A stretch of 64,000 nucleotides of DNA from JAEUIG01 sp046349775. Its GTDB lineage: Bacteria > Planctomycetota > Planctomycetia > Planctomycetales > Planctomycetaceae. A model generated the notes under the pieces. That model made no database searches, was not told the DNA's origin, and saw only the letters and a program-made list of their open reading frames with translations. The position numbers and the translations under genes are program-made. Below are positions 21,263 to 30,240 of the stretch, one piece after another. Within the stretch, counting starts at the first letter, position 1. The number at the start of each line of letters is the position of its first letter. The DNA is taken from the NCBI GenBank assembly GCA_046349775.1, contig JAXMBS010000011.1, positions 37,214-101,213 of the forward strand, in the 5' to 3' direction.

Positions 21263-22531
21263 TCAAGACACGTACGCAATGGTCTGCGGGCCGTCCGGCA
21301 TGGCACATATTCGCACGGGCGTGCCGTTTCGTTTGGCGAGCAGGCCGACGAGTTGTGTGATGTTGCGGCACGGCGTAAACAGCGCGCCGGAAATCTGCGC
21401 GTCACTCAACCGATCGCTGTGGACGTGCACGGTTGCCTGCTGCTGAATCTGCGCCTGAATCTGAATCTGCCACTGGTCTTGCGCCGCGAAACCAGGCTGG
21501 GCGAGCATGTTGAGGAAGCCCTGCGGCGAACCGGCCTCTTTCAACAGCGAGGCGTATTTTCCGTGGTCGGGGAGTCCGTCCCGACATTCGGCCGCGATGA
21601 TGATGTGCCCGCCGTGCTTCACGATCCGACTGGCGGCACTCATCCCTTTGACGCACTGGTACAGGTTCTGGTCCAGCGGATAGCCGCTGTTCGTGGTGAT
21701 CGCGATGTCATAAGGAGCGTCGACGGCGACCATCGCGTGTTCGCGGACGTAGTCGCATGCGACGCGATGCGCAGCCAGCATCTCGCCGGCGAACACGGCG
21801 GTGATCTCGCGGTCGGAATTCAGCGTGACGTTCAGCAGGAATGTCGGCCGCGCCATCAGGGCAACTTCGCGCATCTCCTCCCAGATCGGATTCCCCTCGG
21901 TCACTCCCCACGTGGCCTGGGGATGCGCGATCATGTCCCGCCCGTGGTTTGACAGCACACTCTCCGCGCCGGCCAGAGCCGGCAGGATGGCCTTCGGGCC
22001 GCCGCTGAATCCCGCAAAGAAATGCGGTTCGACGAAGCCGGACAGAATGCGGACGTCGGCCTCCATCAGACGCCGATTCAACCGGACCGGATGCCCGTTC
22101 GACGTGACCCCCAGTGAGACGAGGTTGGCATCGTCGTACGAGTCGTGCTGCAGGCAGCGATAGTTCTCGACGACGTCGTTCCCCAACATCCTCCGCAGTT
22201 CGGCGTCAGTCTGCGGCCGGTGCGTGCCGAGAGCGTTCAATAGAGTGATGTCCCGGCGCGCGATCCCCGCCTGTTCCAGCTCCTGCAGCAGGACCGGCAT
22301 GATGCGGTCGTTCGGCGTCGGCCGGGTGATGTCGCTGTGCACGATCACGACGGTCTGACCCGGCGCGACCAGGTCGGCCAGTGGCGGTGAACCGATCGGT
22401 CGCCGCAGCGACTGCCGCAGTGCAGCCGGCTCGTTGGGGACGCCGGGCTGCCGCGGAGCGCGAACGACATCGGCGCCGTCCGGAAGTTCGACGTCGAGTC
22501 CGGTCTCGCCGTATGCGAGTTGCACGCGCAT
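21263..22531 (-). CDS. LarA-type nickel-pincer racemase family protein (DUF2088)
   Basis: 422 residues. LarA uses a nickel-pincer nucleotide for lactate racemisation; homologues act on other 2-hydroxyacids. Expected motifs are present: VIVHSDITRPTPN, LNALGTHRPQTDAELRRMLG, and FVEPHFFAGFSGGPKAILPALAG carrying the histidine and the lysine that binds the cofactor. The start ATG (22529-22531) follows an AGGAGAA ribosome-binding site. The cofactor genes larB, larC and larE are not adjacent. It is oriented like the upstream ManD-like dehydratase, 157 nt away, suggesting a sugar-acid context next to the rhamnose operon. The exact substrate cannot be called. Confidence 0.85.
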   Translation of the reverse strand: MRVQLAYGETGLDVELPDGADVVRAPRQPGVPNEPAALRQSLRRPIGSPPLADLVAPGQTVVIVHSDITRPTPNDRIMPVLLQELEQAGIARRDITLLNALGTHRPQTDAELRRMLGNDVVENYRCLQHDSYDDANLVSLGVTSNGHPVRLNRRLMEADVRILSGFVEPHFFAGFSGGPKAILPALAGAESVLSNHGRDMIAHPQATWGVTEGNPIWEEMREVALMARPTFLLNVTLNSDREITAVFAGEMLAAHRVACDYVREHAMVAVDAPYDIAITTNSGYPLDQNLYQCVKGMSAASRIVKHGGHIIIAAECRDGLPDHGKYASLLKEAGSPQGFLNMLAQPGFAAQDQWQIQIQAQIQQQATVHVHSDRLSDAQISGALFTPCRNITQLVGLLAKRNGTPVRICAMPDGPQTIAYVS

Positions 22532-22688
22532 CGAGTTCTCCTGGATTTGCCACCGAGGATTCACAGACCGCCGAAAGGAGTCCGATGAACCTCCTCCATG
22601 CCCTCGGAGTGCTCGGCAGCAACAGTCTGTTTGTCCGGTTCCAATTGTTGGCCGGCCACCGGCGGCCTGCAATCCCGGTGTTCGCCGA

Positions 22689-24050
22689 TCACGGCTTCAC
22701 AATCGTGCCGTCACGGCGGCGCGTGTTGCCCCACATCATGTCGAACGGCGGATCGTCAGTGACCGGGAACTTCGCCGCCAGCTCCTCGTTGAGGTCGATC
22801 CCCAGCCCCGGCCGGTCGTTGGCGTGGTAGTAGCCGTCGCGGAGTTTTGGACAGCCGGGGAAGACATCCTCCTCCGCCTGTGTGAACTCGCGGGCCTCCT
22901 GGATGCCGAAATTGTGGCACGCCAAATCGAGATGCACATTCGCTGCGTGCCCCACGGGGGAAACGTCCCCCGGCCCGTGCCAGGCCGTGCGCACGCCGAA
23001 AAACTCGCACAGTGCCGCCATCTTGCGTCCCATCGTGATTCCGCCGACCTGCGAGAGGTGCACGCGGAGAAAGTCGATCAACCGACCGCTGATCAACGGC
23101 ACCCACTCGTTCGGATTGTTGAACAGCTCGCCCATCGCGATCGGTGTGCTCGATTGCTGCCGCAGGTGCTCGAAGTAGCCGATGTCTTCGGGAGCGAACG
23201 GATCTTCCAGGAAGAACGGCCGCGAGTGCTCCAGGTCCTTTGCCAACTGGATCGCGAGGATCGGCGGAATCCGCTCATGAACGTCGTGCAGCAGTTCCAC
23301 GTCGTCGCCGAGTTCCTTCCGCACGTGCTCGAACAGCTTCGGAATCGTGCGCACGTAGGCCGCCGGCTCCCACACCTGGGTCTGCCGGTTCGCCGGCGCC
23401 TTCGCATCGGCCGCTGTGTTGCGCGTCCCGCCGTAAGCCGCGACCCCGGGGATGCCGACCTGGATCCGGACGTGCCGATAGCCCTGGGCGACATAGTCCC
23501 GCACGCTCTCGGTCAATTCCTCAAACGTGCCCCCCGAGGCATGCCGGTAGGTGTCCACCGCCTCACGACACTTTCCTCCGAGCAATTGGTACACCGGCAC
23601 GCCGGTCTGCTTTCCCAGCAGGTCCCACAGCGCCATGTCGACGCCGCTGATGGCGTTATTCAGCACCGGACCATTCCGCCAGTACGAACTGACAAACGAC
23701 GACTGCCACACGTCTTCAATTGCGAGCGGGTTCTTGCCGATCAGAAACGGCCGGAGATACTGCTGGATGGCGGTCTCGACGGCCCGTACACGCTGAGTGA
23801 ACGTCGCGCAACCAAGCCCATAGAGCCCCGGCTCGTTCGTCAGTACCTTGACGACGACCAGCCGGATGCCGGCCGGCGCCGTCAGGATCGCCTGCACGTC
23901 CGTAATCTGCAGGTTGGGCAAATTGACCGCGCGTGACGATGCCTGCGCCTGAGCGGCCGGCTGTCGATCGGCAATCTGGGAGAGCAACCACGAGGCGCCC
24001 AGCGCCGACGTGGCCGAGCCGGTCTGTCGAATCCAGTTGCGACGATTCAT
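22689..24050 (-). CDS. enolase-superfamily dehydratase, ManD/RspA-like, exported
   Basis: About 453 residues. After MNRRNWIRQTGSATSALGA, a TAT-like leader, the mandelate-racemase-type N-domain leads into the barrel: LWDLLGKQTGVPVYQLLGGKCR, LLHDVHERIPP (first metal ligand), FFLEDPFAPED, MGELFNNPNEW, VHLSQVGGIT, and WHGPGDVSPVGHAANVHLD. These match the D-mannonate dehydratase/RspA subgroup rather than L-rhamnonate dehydratase. The start was chosen at 24048-24050 because it gives the signal peptide; 24 more codons are open upstream. An export signal is unusual for this superfamily but common among planctomycete members. Divergent from the rhamnose operon across 248 nt. Confidence 0.82.
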   Translation of the reverse strand: MNRRNWIRQTGSATSALGASWLLSQIADRQPAAQAQASSRAVNLPNLQITDVQAILTAPAGIRLVVVKVLTNEPGLYGLGCATFTQRVRAVETAIQQYLRPFLIGKNPLAIEDVWQSSFVSSYWRNGPVLNNAISGVDMALWDLLGKQTGVPVYQLLGGKCREAVDTYRHASGGTFEELTESVRDYVAQGYRHVRIQVGIPGVAAYGGTRNTAADAKAPANRQTQVWEPAAYVRTIPKLFEHVRKELGDDVELLHDVHERIPPILAIQLAKDLEHSRPFFLEDPFAPEDIGYFEHLRQQSSTPIAMGELFNNPNEWVPLISGRLIDFLRVHLSQVGGITMGRKMAALCEFFGVRTAWHGPGDVSPVGHAANVHLDLACHNFGIQEAREFTQAEEDVFPGCPKLRDGYYHANDRPGLGIDLNEELAAKFPVTDDPPFDMMWGNTRRRDGTIVKP

Positions 24051-24298
24051 CGAGCGATCTCCCGATTGGATTGCGAGGTACGAGAATCGCTTCAGAATAC
24101 CGGCTGCTGACTCCCGCGACATGCGTAGGGGATCCTCGAAAGTCGTCAGGCTCCGCCAACCCCGTTGCGGAGTGTCGCTTCCGCCTCTCGCTATTCCTCC
24201 GACCGCATGACGAACGACAGTCCGCTCGAGTTTGATTTACAATCTGCAGCCAAAGAACCACCAGCCGATCAGGAACGCGTCCAGACTCCGGCACGTCG

Positions 24299-25516
24299 AT
24301 GCACAGCCAACATCCTAGTGACAGCCAGGCGGAGCGAATCCTCGCCGCGCTGAATCATTTGCAGATTGAGACCCCGTCCTGGGGCTATGCCGACACCGGG
24401 ACCCGGTTCGGAAAGTTCCATCAGCCGGCAGCCGCCATCGACCTCGGCGACAAGCTGGCCGACGCGGGTGAAGTGCAGCGCCTGACCGGCTGCTGCCCGA
24501 CGGTCGCCGTGCACGTGCTGTGGGATTTCCCCCCGGGGACCAACCCCGCAGACGTCGTGCGACAAGCCCGTCAGCACGGAGTGGCTATCGGCTCGGTCAA
24601 CCCGAACGTGTTTCAGGACCAACGGTACAAACTCGGCTCATTTGGCAATCCGGATGCGGCAGTCCGGGGATCCGCGCTGCAGCACTGCCTGGATTGCGTT
24701 GACCTGGCCCAACAGGTCGGCAGCCGGTTGATCTCGCTCTGGTTCGCCGATGGGACCAATTATCCCGGCCAGGACAACATCCGCGCCCGTAAGCGCCGCT
24801 TTGCCGACGCCTTGCAGCATCTGCACCAGCGACTGGCGGCCGATCAGATGCTGCTCGTGGAATACAAGCCGTTCGAGCCGGCGTTTTACCAGACCGATCT
24901 CGCCGACTGGGGGATGGCGTATCTGCTGGCGAAAGCCGCCGGCCCACGTGCCAAAGTGCTCGTCGATACCGGGCACCATTACCTGGCCCAGAACATCGAA
25001 CAGATCGTGGCCTGGTTGCTCGATGAGCAGATGCTGGGGGGCTTTCACTTCAACGACCGGCGCTATGCGGACGACGATCTGACGACCGGCTCCATCGACC
25101 CGTATCAGGTGTTCCGCATCTTCCACGAGGTCCACAGCTATGCGTTCGACCACGAGGGCGCGACTCCGGGCATCGCCTACATGATCGACCAGTCGCACAA
25201 CCTGAAACCCAAGCTGGAGGCGATGGTCCAGACGGTGATGGTGGCCCAGGAGCTGTACGCCAAGGCAGCGCTGGTCGATCACCGTGCGCTGTCCGTGTTG
25301 CAGTCGCGCGGCGACATCGTCGGCGCCGAACGCCTGCTGCAGCGGGCCTTCGCGACCGATGTCACCGACGCCATCGTCGCCTGGCGGAGGGGGCGGGGCG
25401 TACCGGACGATCCGCTGGAAGCGCTACGTGCCGGCAGCTACGTCACCCAGGCAGCACGAGATCGCAGCGAGCGGCGCGCCGCGTTGGGGATTCATTCGAG
25501 CACCAGCTACGCCTGA
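24299..25516 (+). CDS. rhaI: L-rhamnose isomerase (Pseudomonas stutzeri type)
   Basis: Converts L-rhamnose to L-rhamnulose in the cytoplasm; 405 residues, close to the family's roughly 430. A TIM barrel with the metal site is recognisable: SLWFADGTNYPGQDN, LLVEYKPFEPAFYQTDL, KVLVDTGHHYLAQNIEQIVAWLL and GFHFNDRRYADDDLTTGSIDPYQVF. The DPYQVFRIFHE motif is distinctive for this subgroup. It is the first gene of a five-gene plus-strand run with the transporter, 12 nt upstream of the ATPase gene. No rhamnulokinase or rhamnulose-1-phosphate aldolase gene is in the window. Confidence 0.92.
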   Translation: MHSQHPSDSQAERILAALNHLQIETPSWGYADTGTRFGKFHQPAAAIDLGDKLADAGEVQRLTGCCPTVAVHVLWDFPPGTNPADVVRQARQHGVAIGSVNPNVFQDQRYKLGSFGNPDAAVRGSALQHCLDCVDLAQQVGSRLISLWFADGTNYPGQDNIRARKRRFADALQHLHQRLAADQMLLVEYKPFEPAFYQTDLADWGMAYLLAKAAGPRAKVLVDTGHHYLAQNIEQIVAWLLDEQMLGGFHFNDRRYADDDLTTGSIDPYQVFRIFHEVHSYAFDHEGATPGIAYMIDQSHNLKPKLEAMVQTVMVAQELYAKAALVDHRALSVLQSRGDIVGAERLLQRAFATDVTDAIVAWRRGRGVPDDPLEALRAGSYVTQAARDRSERRAALGIHSSTSYA

Positions 25517-25528
25517 TGAGAACGCACC

Positions 25529-27049
25529 GTGGCTGAGCCGCTCATTCGCGTCACACAACTGTGTAAATCGTACGGCGGCGTGCGCGCTCTCTCGGACGTG
25601 AATCTCGAAATCCAGGCGGGTGAAGTCCACGCCCTGTGCGGCGAGAATGGCGCCGGCAAGTCGACGCTGATCAAGGTCCTGTCCGGCGTCACGTCCCCCG
25701 ACTCGGGCTCCGTGCTGGTCGACGGCCGGCCGCTCCCCCTGGGAAGTGTCCCTGGGACGGAGGCCATGGGGGTCTCGGTCATGCATCAGGAATCGACGGT
25801 GTTCCCCGATCTGAACACCGTCGACAATCTTTTCGTGGGGCGCGAACTCCGCCGGGGGGGCGGACTCCTGCTCGATCGCCCTGCGATGCGCCGGCAAGCT
25901 CGTGAACTGCTGGCACGGCTGGGCGAACAGTTCGACCCCATGCGTCCCGTTGGCGAACTGACCGTCGCCCAGCGGCAAATGGTCGCCATGGCCCGCGCGC
26001 TGTTGCGCCGCTGCCGGCTGCTGATCATGGATGAGCCGACCGCTTCGCTGTCTGCCCGCGAGACGCACGTGCTGCTGCAACTCGTCCGGCAACTCCGTGG
26101 CGAGGGGGTCAGCGTGTTGTATGTCAGCCACCGCCTGGAGGAGGTGTTTCAGATTGCCGATCGCGTGACGGTGCTGCGCGACGGACAGCTCGTCGACACG
26201 CGGAAGATTTCCGCCATCACGACGGACGAGCTGATTCGGCTGATGGTCGGACGCACAGCGGCGGATCTCGTCAGCCGCGATCAGCATCCGCCAGCGCACG
26301 GCGAGATCGTCCTGCGCGTAGACGGCCTGACGCGGGCCGGTGCGTTTCAAGATATCTCGTTCACTGTACGTGCCGGCGAGATCGTGGGGCTGGCCGGCCT
26401 CGTCGGCGCCGGTCGGTCGGAGATCGCGCGCTCCGTGTTCGGCATCGACGCGTACGACTGCGGCGCTGTCTCTGTGGCGGGGGAGCCACTGCGACCGGCT
26501 GACGTCTCGAGGGCCATGACGCTGGGCCTGGCGCTGGTTCCCGAAGACCGGCAGCACGAGGGTCTGGTCCTGCCGATGCCGGTCGGCGCCAATCTGTCGC
26601 TGGCCATGCTCTCGTCACTCGCTCGCACGGGAGTCATCGATCGCCGACGCGAGCGGCAACTGGTCCAGCAACAGATCCAGGACTTGTCCATCAAGACGTC
26701 CGGCCTGAACGTCGCAGCGGAGACGTTGTCCGGCGGTAACCAGCAGAAGCTCGTGCTGGGAAAGTGGCTGGCCCGCCGTCCACGCGTGTTGATCCTGGAC
26801 GAACCAACCCGCGGCGTCGACGTTGGCGCCAAGGCGCAGTTGCATCGCCTCATCCGGCAACTCGCCGCCGACCGCATGGCCACCCTGCTGATCTCGTCGG
26901 AATTGCCGGAAATTCTCGGCATCTGCGATCGCATCCTCGTCCTGCGCGAGGGGCGCGTGGCGGGCGAACTGTCGGGTTTGACGGCGACCCCCGAACAGGT
27001 GCTGGCCCTGGCCCTACCGGATGCACGGGAGGTCGCCCGCGCCTCATGA
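25529..27049 (+). CDS. rhaT: rhamnose-type sugar ABC transporter ATP-binding protein
   Basis: A 506-residue double-cassette ATPase of the CUT2 (RbsA/MglA) family, energising sugar import at the cytoplasmic face. The first cassette has ALCGENGAGKSTLIKVLSG, VAQRQMVAMARALL and LIMDEPTASL. The second has the degenerate P-loop GLAGLVGAGRSEIARSVFG, LSGGNQQKLVLGKWL and LILDEPTRGVDVG. The start is a GTG 12 nt after rhaI. Its TGA overlaps the first permease by ATGA. Rhamnose specificity is inferred from rhaI, not from the sequence itself. Confidence 0.9.
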   Translation: MAEPLIRVTQLCKSYGGVRALSDVNLEIQAGEVHALCGENGAGKSTLIKVLSGVTSPDSGSVLVDGRPLPLGSVPGTEAMGVSVMHQESTVFPDLNTVDNLFVGRELRRGGGLLLDRPAMRRQARELLARLGEQFDPMRPVGELTVAQRQMVAMARALLRRCRLLIMDEPTASLSARETHVLLQLVRQLRGEGVSVLYVSHRLEEVFQIADRVTVLRDGQLVDTRKISAITTDELIRLMVGRTAADLVSRDQHPPAHGEIVLRVDGLTRAGAFQDISFTVRAGEIVGLAGLVGAGRSEIARSVFGIDAYDCGAVSVAGEPLRPADVSRAMTLGLALVPEDRQHEGLVLPMPVGANLSLAMLSSLARTGVIDRRRERQLVQQQIQDLSIKTSGLNVAAETLSGGNQQKLVLGKWLARRPRVLILDEPTRGVDVGAKAQLHRLIRQLAADRMATLLISSELPEILGICDRILVLREGRVAGELSGLTATPEQVLALALPDAREVARAS

Positions 27050-28086
27050 ATCCGCTGGCCGATCTTGCGAACAGGTTGCTCAGGCAGCGCGAGTATGGGC
27101 TGATCCTGCTGATCGCGCTCTTGACCGCGATCGTCGGCGCCGTCGATCTCGGCTTCCTGGCCGCTGGCAACCTCAAGGACATCCTGGTCCGTTCGGCCCC
27201 CACCGCGATTGTCGCCTGCGGCGTGATGCTGGTCGTCGTCACGGCCGAGATCGACATTTCCGTCGGCTCGCTGATGGCGCTGCTGGCGGCACTGCTGGGC
27301 CTGATGATCTCGCGCAGTGAGTGGCAGCTCTCGATGTGGGTCGGCATCCCGGCGGTGCTGCTGTGCGGCACGGCAATCGGCCTGTGCACCGGCGCCCTGG
27401 TGACGATTGGACGAGTGCCGTCAATCATCGTGACGCTCGGGCTGCTCACCGCGCTGCGCGGCGCGACGACGCTGCTGATGGGCGGCGAAAACATCGACGG
27501 ACTCCCGGACAGTCTGCAGTCGCTGTCAAAAACCGGCTTCTGGGGATTGCCGCTGGGAGTCTGGACGGCGGCAGTTGTGCTGCTCGTCACCAGCCTGATT
27601 GTGACGCACACTCCGCTGGGCCGCCGGCTGTTCGCATTGGGGAGCAGTGCGTACGCGGCCCGGATGACCGGCCTGTCGGCGACGCGGCTCAAGTTGTTCG
27701 CCTTCGCCTATACCGGCTTTCTGACGGCACTGGCCACCGTGGTGGATGTGCCGCGGCTTCCCAAGATCGAATCCGGGATCGGCGGCGGTTTCGAATTGCT
27801 GGTCGTCACTTGCGTGGTGGTCGGAGGCGTCTCGATTTCGGGCGGCCGCGGCCGGCTGACGGGGGTCATGCTCGCCGTGCTGTTGCTGACGATGGTCCGC
27901 CCGGTTCTGACCTTTCTCGACGTCGGGGAAGCCGGAGAAAAATGGACCAAGGCGATTCAGGGCCTCCTGATCCTGCTGGCGGTGATGACCGACACCCTGG
28001 TCTCAGGCCGTCGAGCCGGCCCGGGGCGTCACTCAATTTCCAAGCAGCCGGCGCCCCCAACGCGGACGGAGGCTTCAGTCGCATGA
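27046..28086 (+). CDS. rhaP: rhamnose-type sugar ABC transporter permease 1
   Basis: A BPD_transp_2 (RbsC-like) permease of 346 residues with eight or more membrane segments. Family motifs are GVMLVVVTAEIDISVGSLMAL, IGLCTGALVTIGRVPSIIVTLG and GRRLFALGSSAYAARMTGL. ISGGRGRLTG is the loop contacting the ATPase. ATG at 27046 within the ATGA overlap with the ATPase gene. It ends in another ATGA overlap with the second permease, so the three genes are translationally coupled. Confidence 0.9.
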   Translation: MNPLADLANRLLRQREYGLILLIALLTAIVGAVDLGFLAAGNLKDILVRSAPTAIVACGVMLVVVTAEIDISVGSLMALLAALLGLMISRSEWQLSMWVGIPAVLLCGTAIGLCTGALVTIGRVPSIIVTLGLLTALRGATTLLMGGENIDGLPDSLQSLSKTGFWGLPLGVWTAAVVLLVTSLIVTHTPLGRRLFALGSSAYAARMTGLSATRLKLFAFAYTGFLTALATVVDVPRLPKIESGIGGGFELLVVTCVVVGGVSISGGRGRLTGVMLAVLLLTMVRPVLTFLDVGEAGEKWTKAIQGLLILLAVMTDTLVSGRRAGPGRHSISKQPAPPTRTEASVA

Positions 28087-29039
28087 ACCTCCCGGACCGC
28101 CTGCGCTGCTTTCCGTGGTGGCACGAACTGGTGCTCGGACTGCTCCTGGCCGTGCTGCTGGTCGCGGCCGGCATCCTCAAGCCCGAGTTTCTCAATCTCA
28201 GAGGGCAACTCCTGCTGTCGCGGCACCTCTGGGAGTTCGCGCTGCTCGCGCTGCCAATGACGCTGGTGATTCTGACCGGCGGCATTGATCTGTCGGTCGG
28301 CTCCGCCATGGGCATGTGCGCGGTGGCGTTCGGCATTTGTCACGCCCACACCGGCAGTGTCGCTCTGAGTTGCTTCGTATGCCTGCTGGTCGGGATAGCC
28401 GGCGGTTCGCTCAACGGCTGGCTGATTTCGCGACTCCGCGTCCATCCGCTGATCGTCACCCTCGCCACGTATGCCGCCTTCCGGGGACTGGCAGAAGGGA
28501 TGAGCCAGGGGGCGTCGTATTCGCAGTTCGGCGACAGCTTTTCACGGATTGGCCGTGGGATGTGGTGGGGTGTGCCGATGCCGGCGTATCTGTTCGGACT
28601 GGCGGCGGCGGTATGCGCATTGTTCCTGTCGCAGACTCCCGGCGGCCGGTTTCTGTACGCGATCGGGCACAACGAACAGGCGGCCCGGTTCTCCGGGGTC
28701 GCCGTCGACCGCATCAAGTTTCGTCTCTACGCCTTTTCCGGGTTGATGGCGGGACTGGCGACGATTCTCTATGTCTCGCGGTTTGACACCGCCAAGGCCG
28801 ACGCCGGAACCGGCTTCGAGCTCGACGTGATCACGGCGGTCGTCGTCGGCGGAACCAGCATCGCTGGCGGGCGCGGGAACATCGGTGGTACGGTACTCGG
28901 CCTGCTCCTCATTCATATGGTCCGTCAGTTCGTCAGCCGGCAATGGCAGATCGAGGAGCTGAAAGCCATCGTCATTGGATGCCTGCTGATCGGCTCGCTG
29001 CTGCTCTATCGCGGTTTGCAGACGCAAGACCGCGAGTAG
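28083..29039 (+). CDS. rhaQ: rhamnose-type sugar ABC transporter permease 2
   Basis: A second RbsC-like permease, 318 residues, forming a probable heterodimer with the first. It shows LTGGIDLSVGSAMGMCAVAFG, LNGWLISRLRVHPLIVTLATYA, GRFLYAIGHNEQAARFSGV and TSIAGGRGNIGGTVLG. Two different permeases with one double ATPase is the layout of the rhizobial rhaSTPQ rhamnose importer, supporting rhamnose as substrate. The start overlaps the preceding stop at 28083-28086, and the binding-protein gene follows after 67 nt. Confidence 0.9.
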   Translation: MNLPDRLRCFPWWHELVLGLLLAVLLVAAGILKPEFLNLRGQLLLSRHLWEFALLALPMTLVILTGGIDLSVGSAMGMCAVAFGICHAHTGSVALSCFVCLLVGIAGGSLNGWLISRLRVHPLIVTLATYAAFRGLAEGMSQGASYSQFGDSFSRIGRGMWWGVPMPAYLFGLAAAVCALFLSQTPGGRFLYAIGHNEQAARFSGVAVDRIKFRLYAFSGLMAGLATILYVSRFDTAKADAGTGFELDVITAVVVGGTSIAGGRGNIGGTVLGLLLIHMVRQFVSRQWQIEELKAIVIGCLLIGSLLLYRGLQTQDRE

Positions 29040-29106
29040 CCGCGCGCCGCTGCGCTAATCGCCGCAGGCGATGACACCAGTTGCAGTCACCGTGGAAAGA
29101 GACAGG

Positions 29107-30165
29107 ATGCGGATCAAACGAATTACGGTGTTGACTTGCCTGTTGGCAACCTGTTGGGCCGCGGGTTGCGGCAACAGCGGTAAAGAACCGCAAGCCAAAT
29201 CGCCGGCTGGTAACGACGGCACTGCCGCCGCACCGACCGCGGCCGCAGCAGCGAAGCTCAAGGTTTGCCTGCTTCCGAAGATCAAAGGCATCGCCTATTT
29301 CAGTTCGTGCGCCGTCGGCGCCCGTGAGGCCGCCGATGAACTTGGCAATGTCGACCTGATCTACGACGGCCCGACCGACGGAGACCCCAAGAAGCAGGCC
29401 GAGATGATCGAGCAGTGGACGGTCGACGGCGTCGACGCCATCTGCGTGGCGCCGAACGCTCCCGACGTCGTCGCCAACGCCATGCGTGAGGCGCAGAGCG
29501 CCGGCGTCAAAGTCCTGACCTGGGATGCCGAGGGAGTCCCCGGCACGCGCAGCTTCTTCGTCAATCAGGCCACGGCGCAGTCGATCGGCGAAGGGATGGT
29601 CAATGCGATGGTCAAGGACCTGGGCGGACCGGAAGTCGCCGGCGACGTCGTGATCGTCAGTTCGGACGCCACGGCCGCCAATCAGAATGCGTGGATCGAT
29701 GTGATGAAGCCGGCGCTGGCCAAAACGAAATTGAACCTCGTGACGATCAAGTACCCGGGTGAGAATGCGAGCGCCGCACTGGCCGACGCGCAGGACGTCA
29801 TCAAGAAGTATCCCAACCTGAAGGGCATCTTCGGAATCAGCTCGGTCTCCTTCCCCGGTGCGGCCGAAGCGGTTGAGCAGATGGGCAAGTCCGGCCAGAT
29901 TCTGGTCACAGGGCTGTCCACGCCGAACGAAATGAAGCGGTTCATCCGTAGCGGCACCGTGCGCTCGGTGATCCTCTGGAACACGGTCGACCTGGGCTAT
30001 CTGACGATTCGCGCTGCCGAGGCGCTCGCACATGGCAGGCTCAAACCGGGCGACGCGGTTCTCCCCGCCGGCCGCCTCGGGGAGAAGCCGATCGCCGGCG
30101 ACAACATCCTGCTGGGAGACATCCTGGTCTTCACGGCCGAGAACATCGATCAGTACGACTTCTGA
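29107..30165 (+). CDS. rhaS: sugar-binding lipoprotein of the rhamnose-type ABC transporter
   Basis: Periplasmic-binding-protein-like type I domain, 352 residues. The leader MRIKRITVLTCLLATCWAAGC ends in a lipobox with Cys21, so it is lipid-anchored. A Lys/Ala/Gly-rich linker follows. The binding domain has ISSCAVGAREAADELG-like text (AYFSSCAVGAREAADELG), YDGPTDGDPKKQAEMIEQW, DAICVAPNAPD, LTWDAEGVPGTRSFFVNQA and ILWNTVDLGYLTIRAAEAL, matching RhaS/autoinducer-2-type sugar-binding proteins. Last gene of the operon. ATG 29107 was chosen because it gives the lipoprotein leader directly. Confidence 0.88.
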   Translation: MRIKRITVLTCLLATCWAAGCGNSGKEPQAKSPAGNDGTAAAPTAAAAAKLKVCLLPKIKGIAYFSSCAVGAREAADELGNVDLIYDGPTDGDPKKQAEMIEQWTVDGVDAICVAPNAPDVVANAMREAQSAGVKVLTWDAEGVPGTRSFFVNQATAQSIGEGMVNAMVKDLGGPEVAGDVVIVSSDATAANQNAWIDVMKPALAKTKLNLVTIKYPGENASAALADAQDVIKKYPNLKGIFGISSVSFPGAAEAVEQMGKSGQILVTGLSTPNEMKRFIRSGTVRSVILWNTVDLGYLTIRAAEALAHGRLKPGDAVLPAGRLGEKPIAGDNILLGDILVFTAENIDQYDF

Positions 30166-30240
30166 GCGGCGGTTTCGGTGCGTCGACGACCGCGCGCTCG
30201 TCACCTCTCCCGTTGACGCTGCACCCAACCAGGCGCCCTT

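Noticed and set aside
22434..23936. 500-codon plus-strand frame over the LarA/dehydratase region
   Set aside because: Antisense to two well-supported enzymes and lacks motifs.
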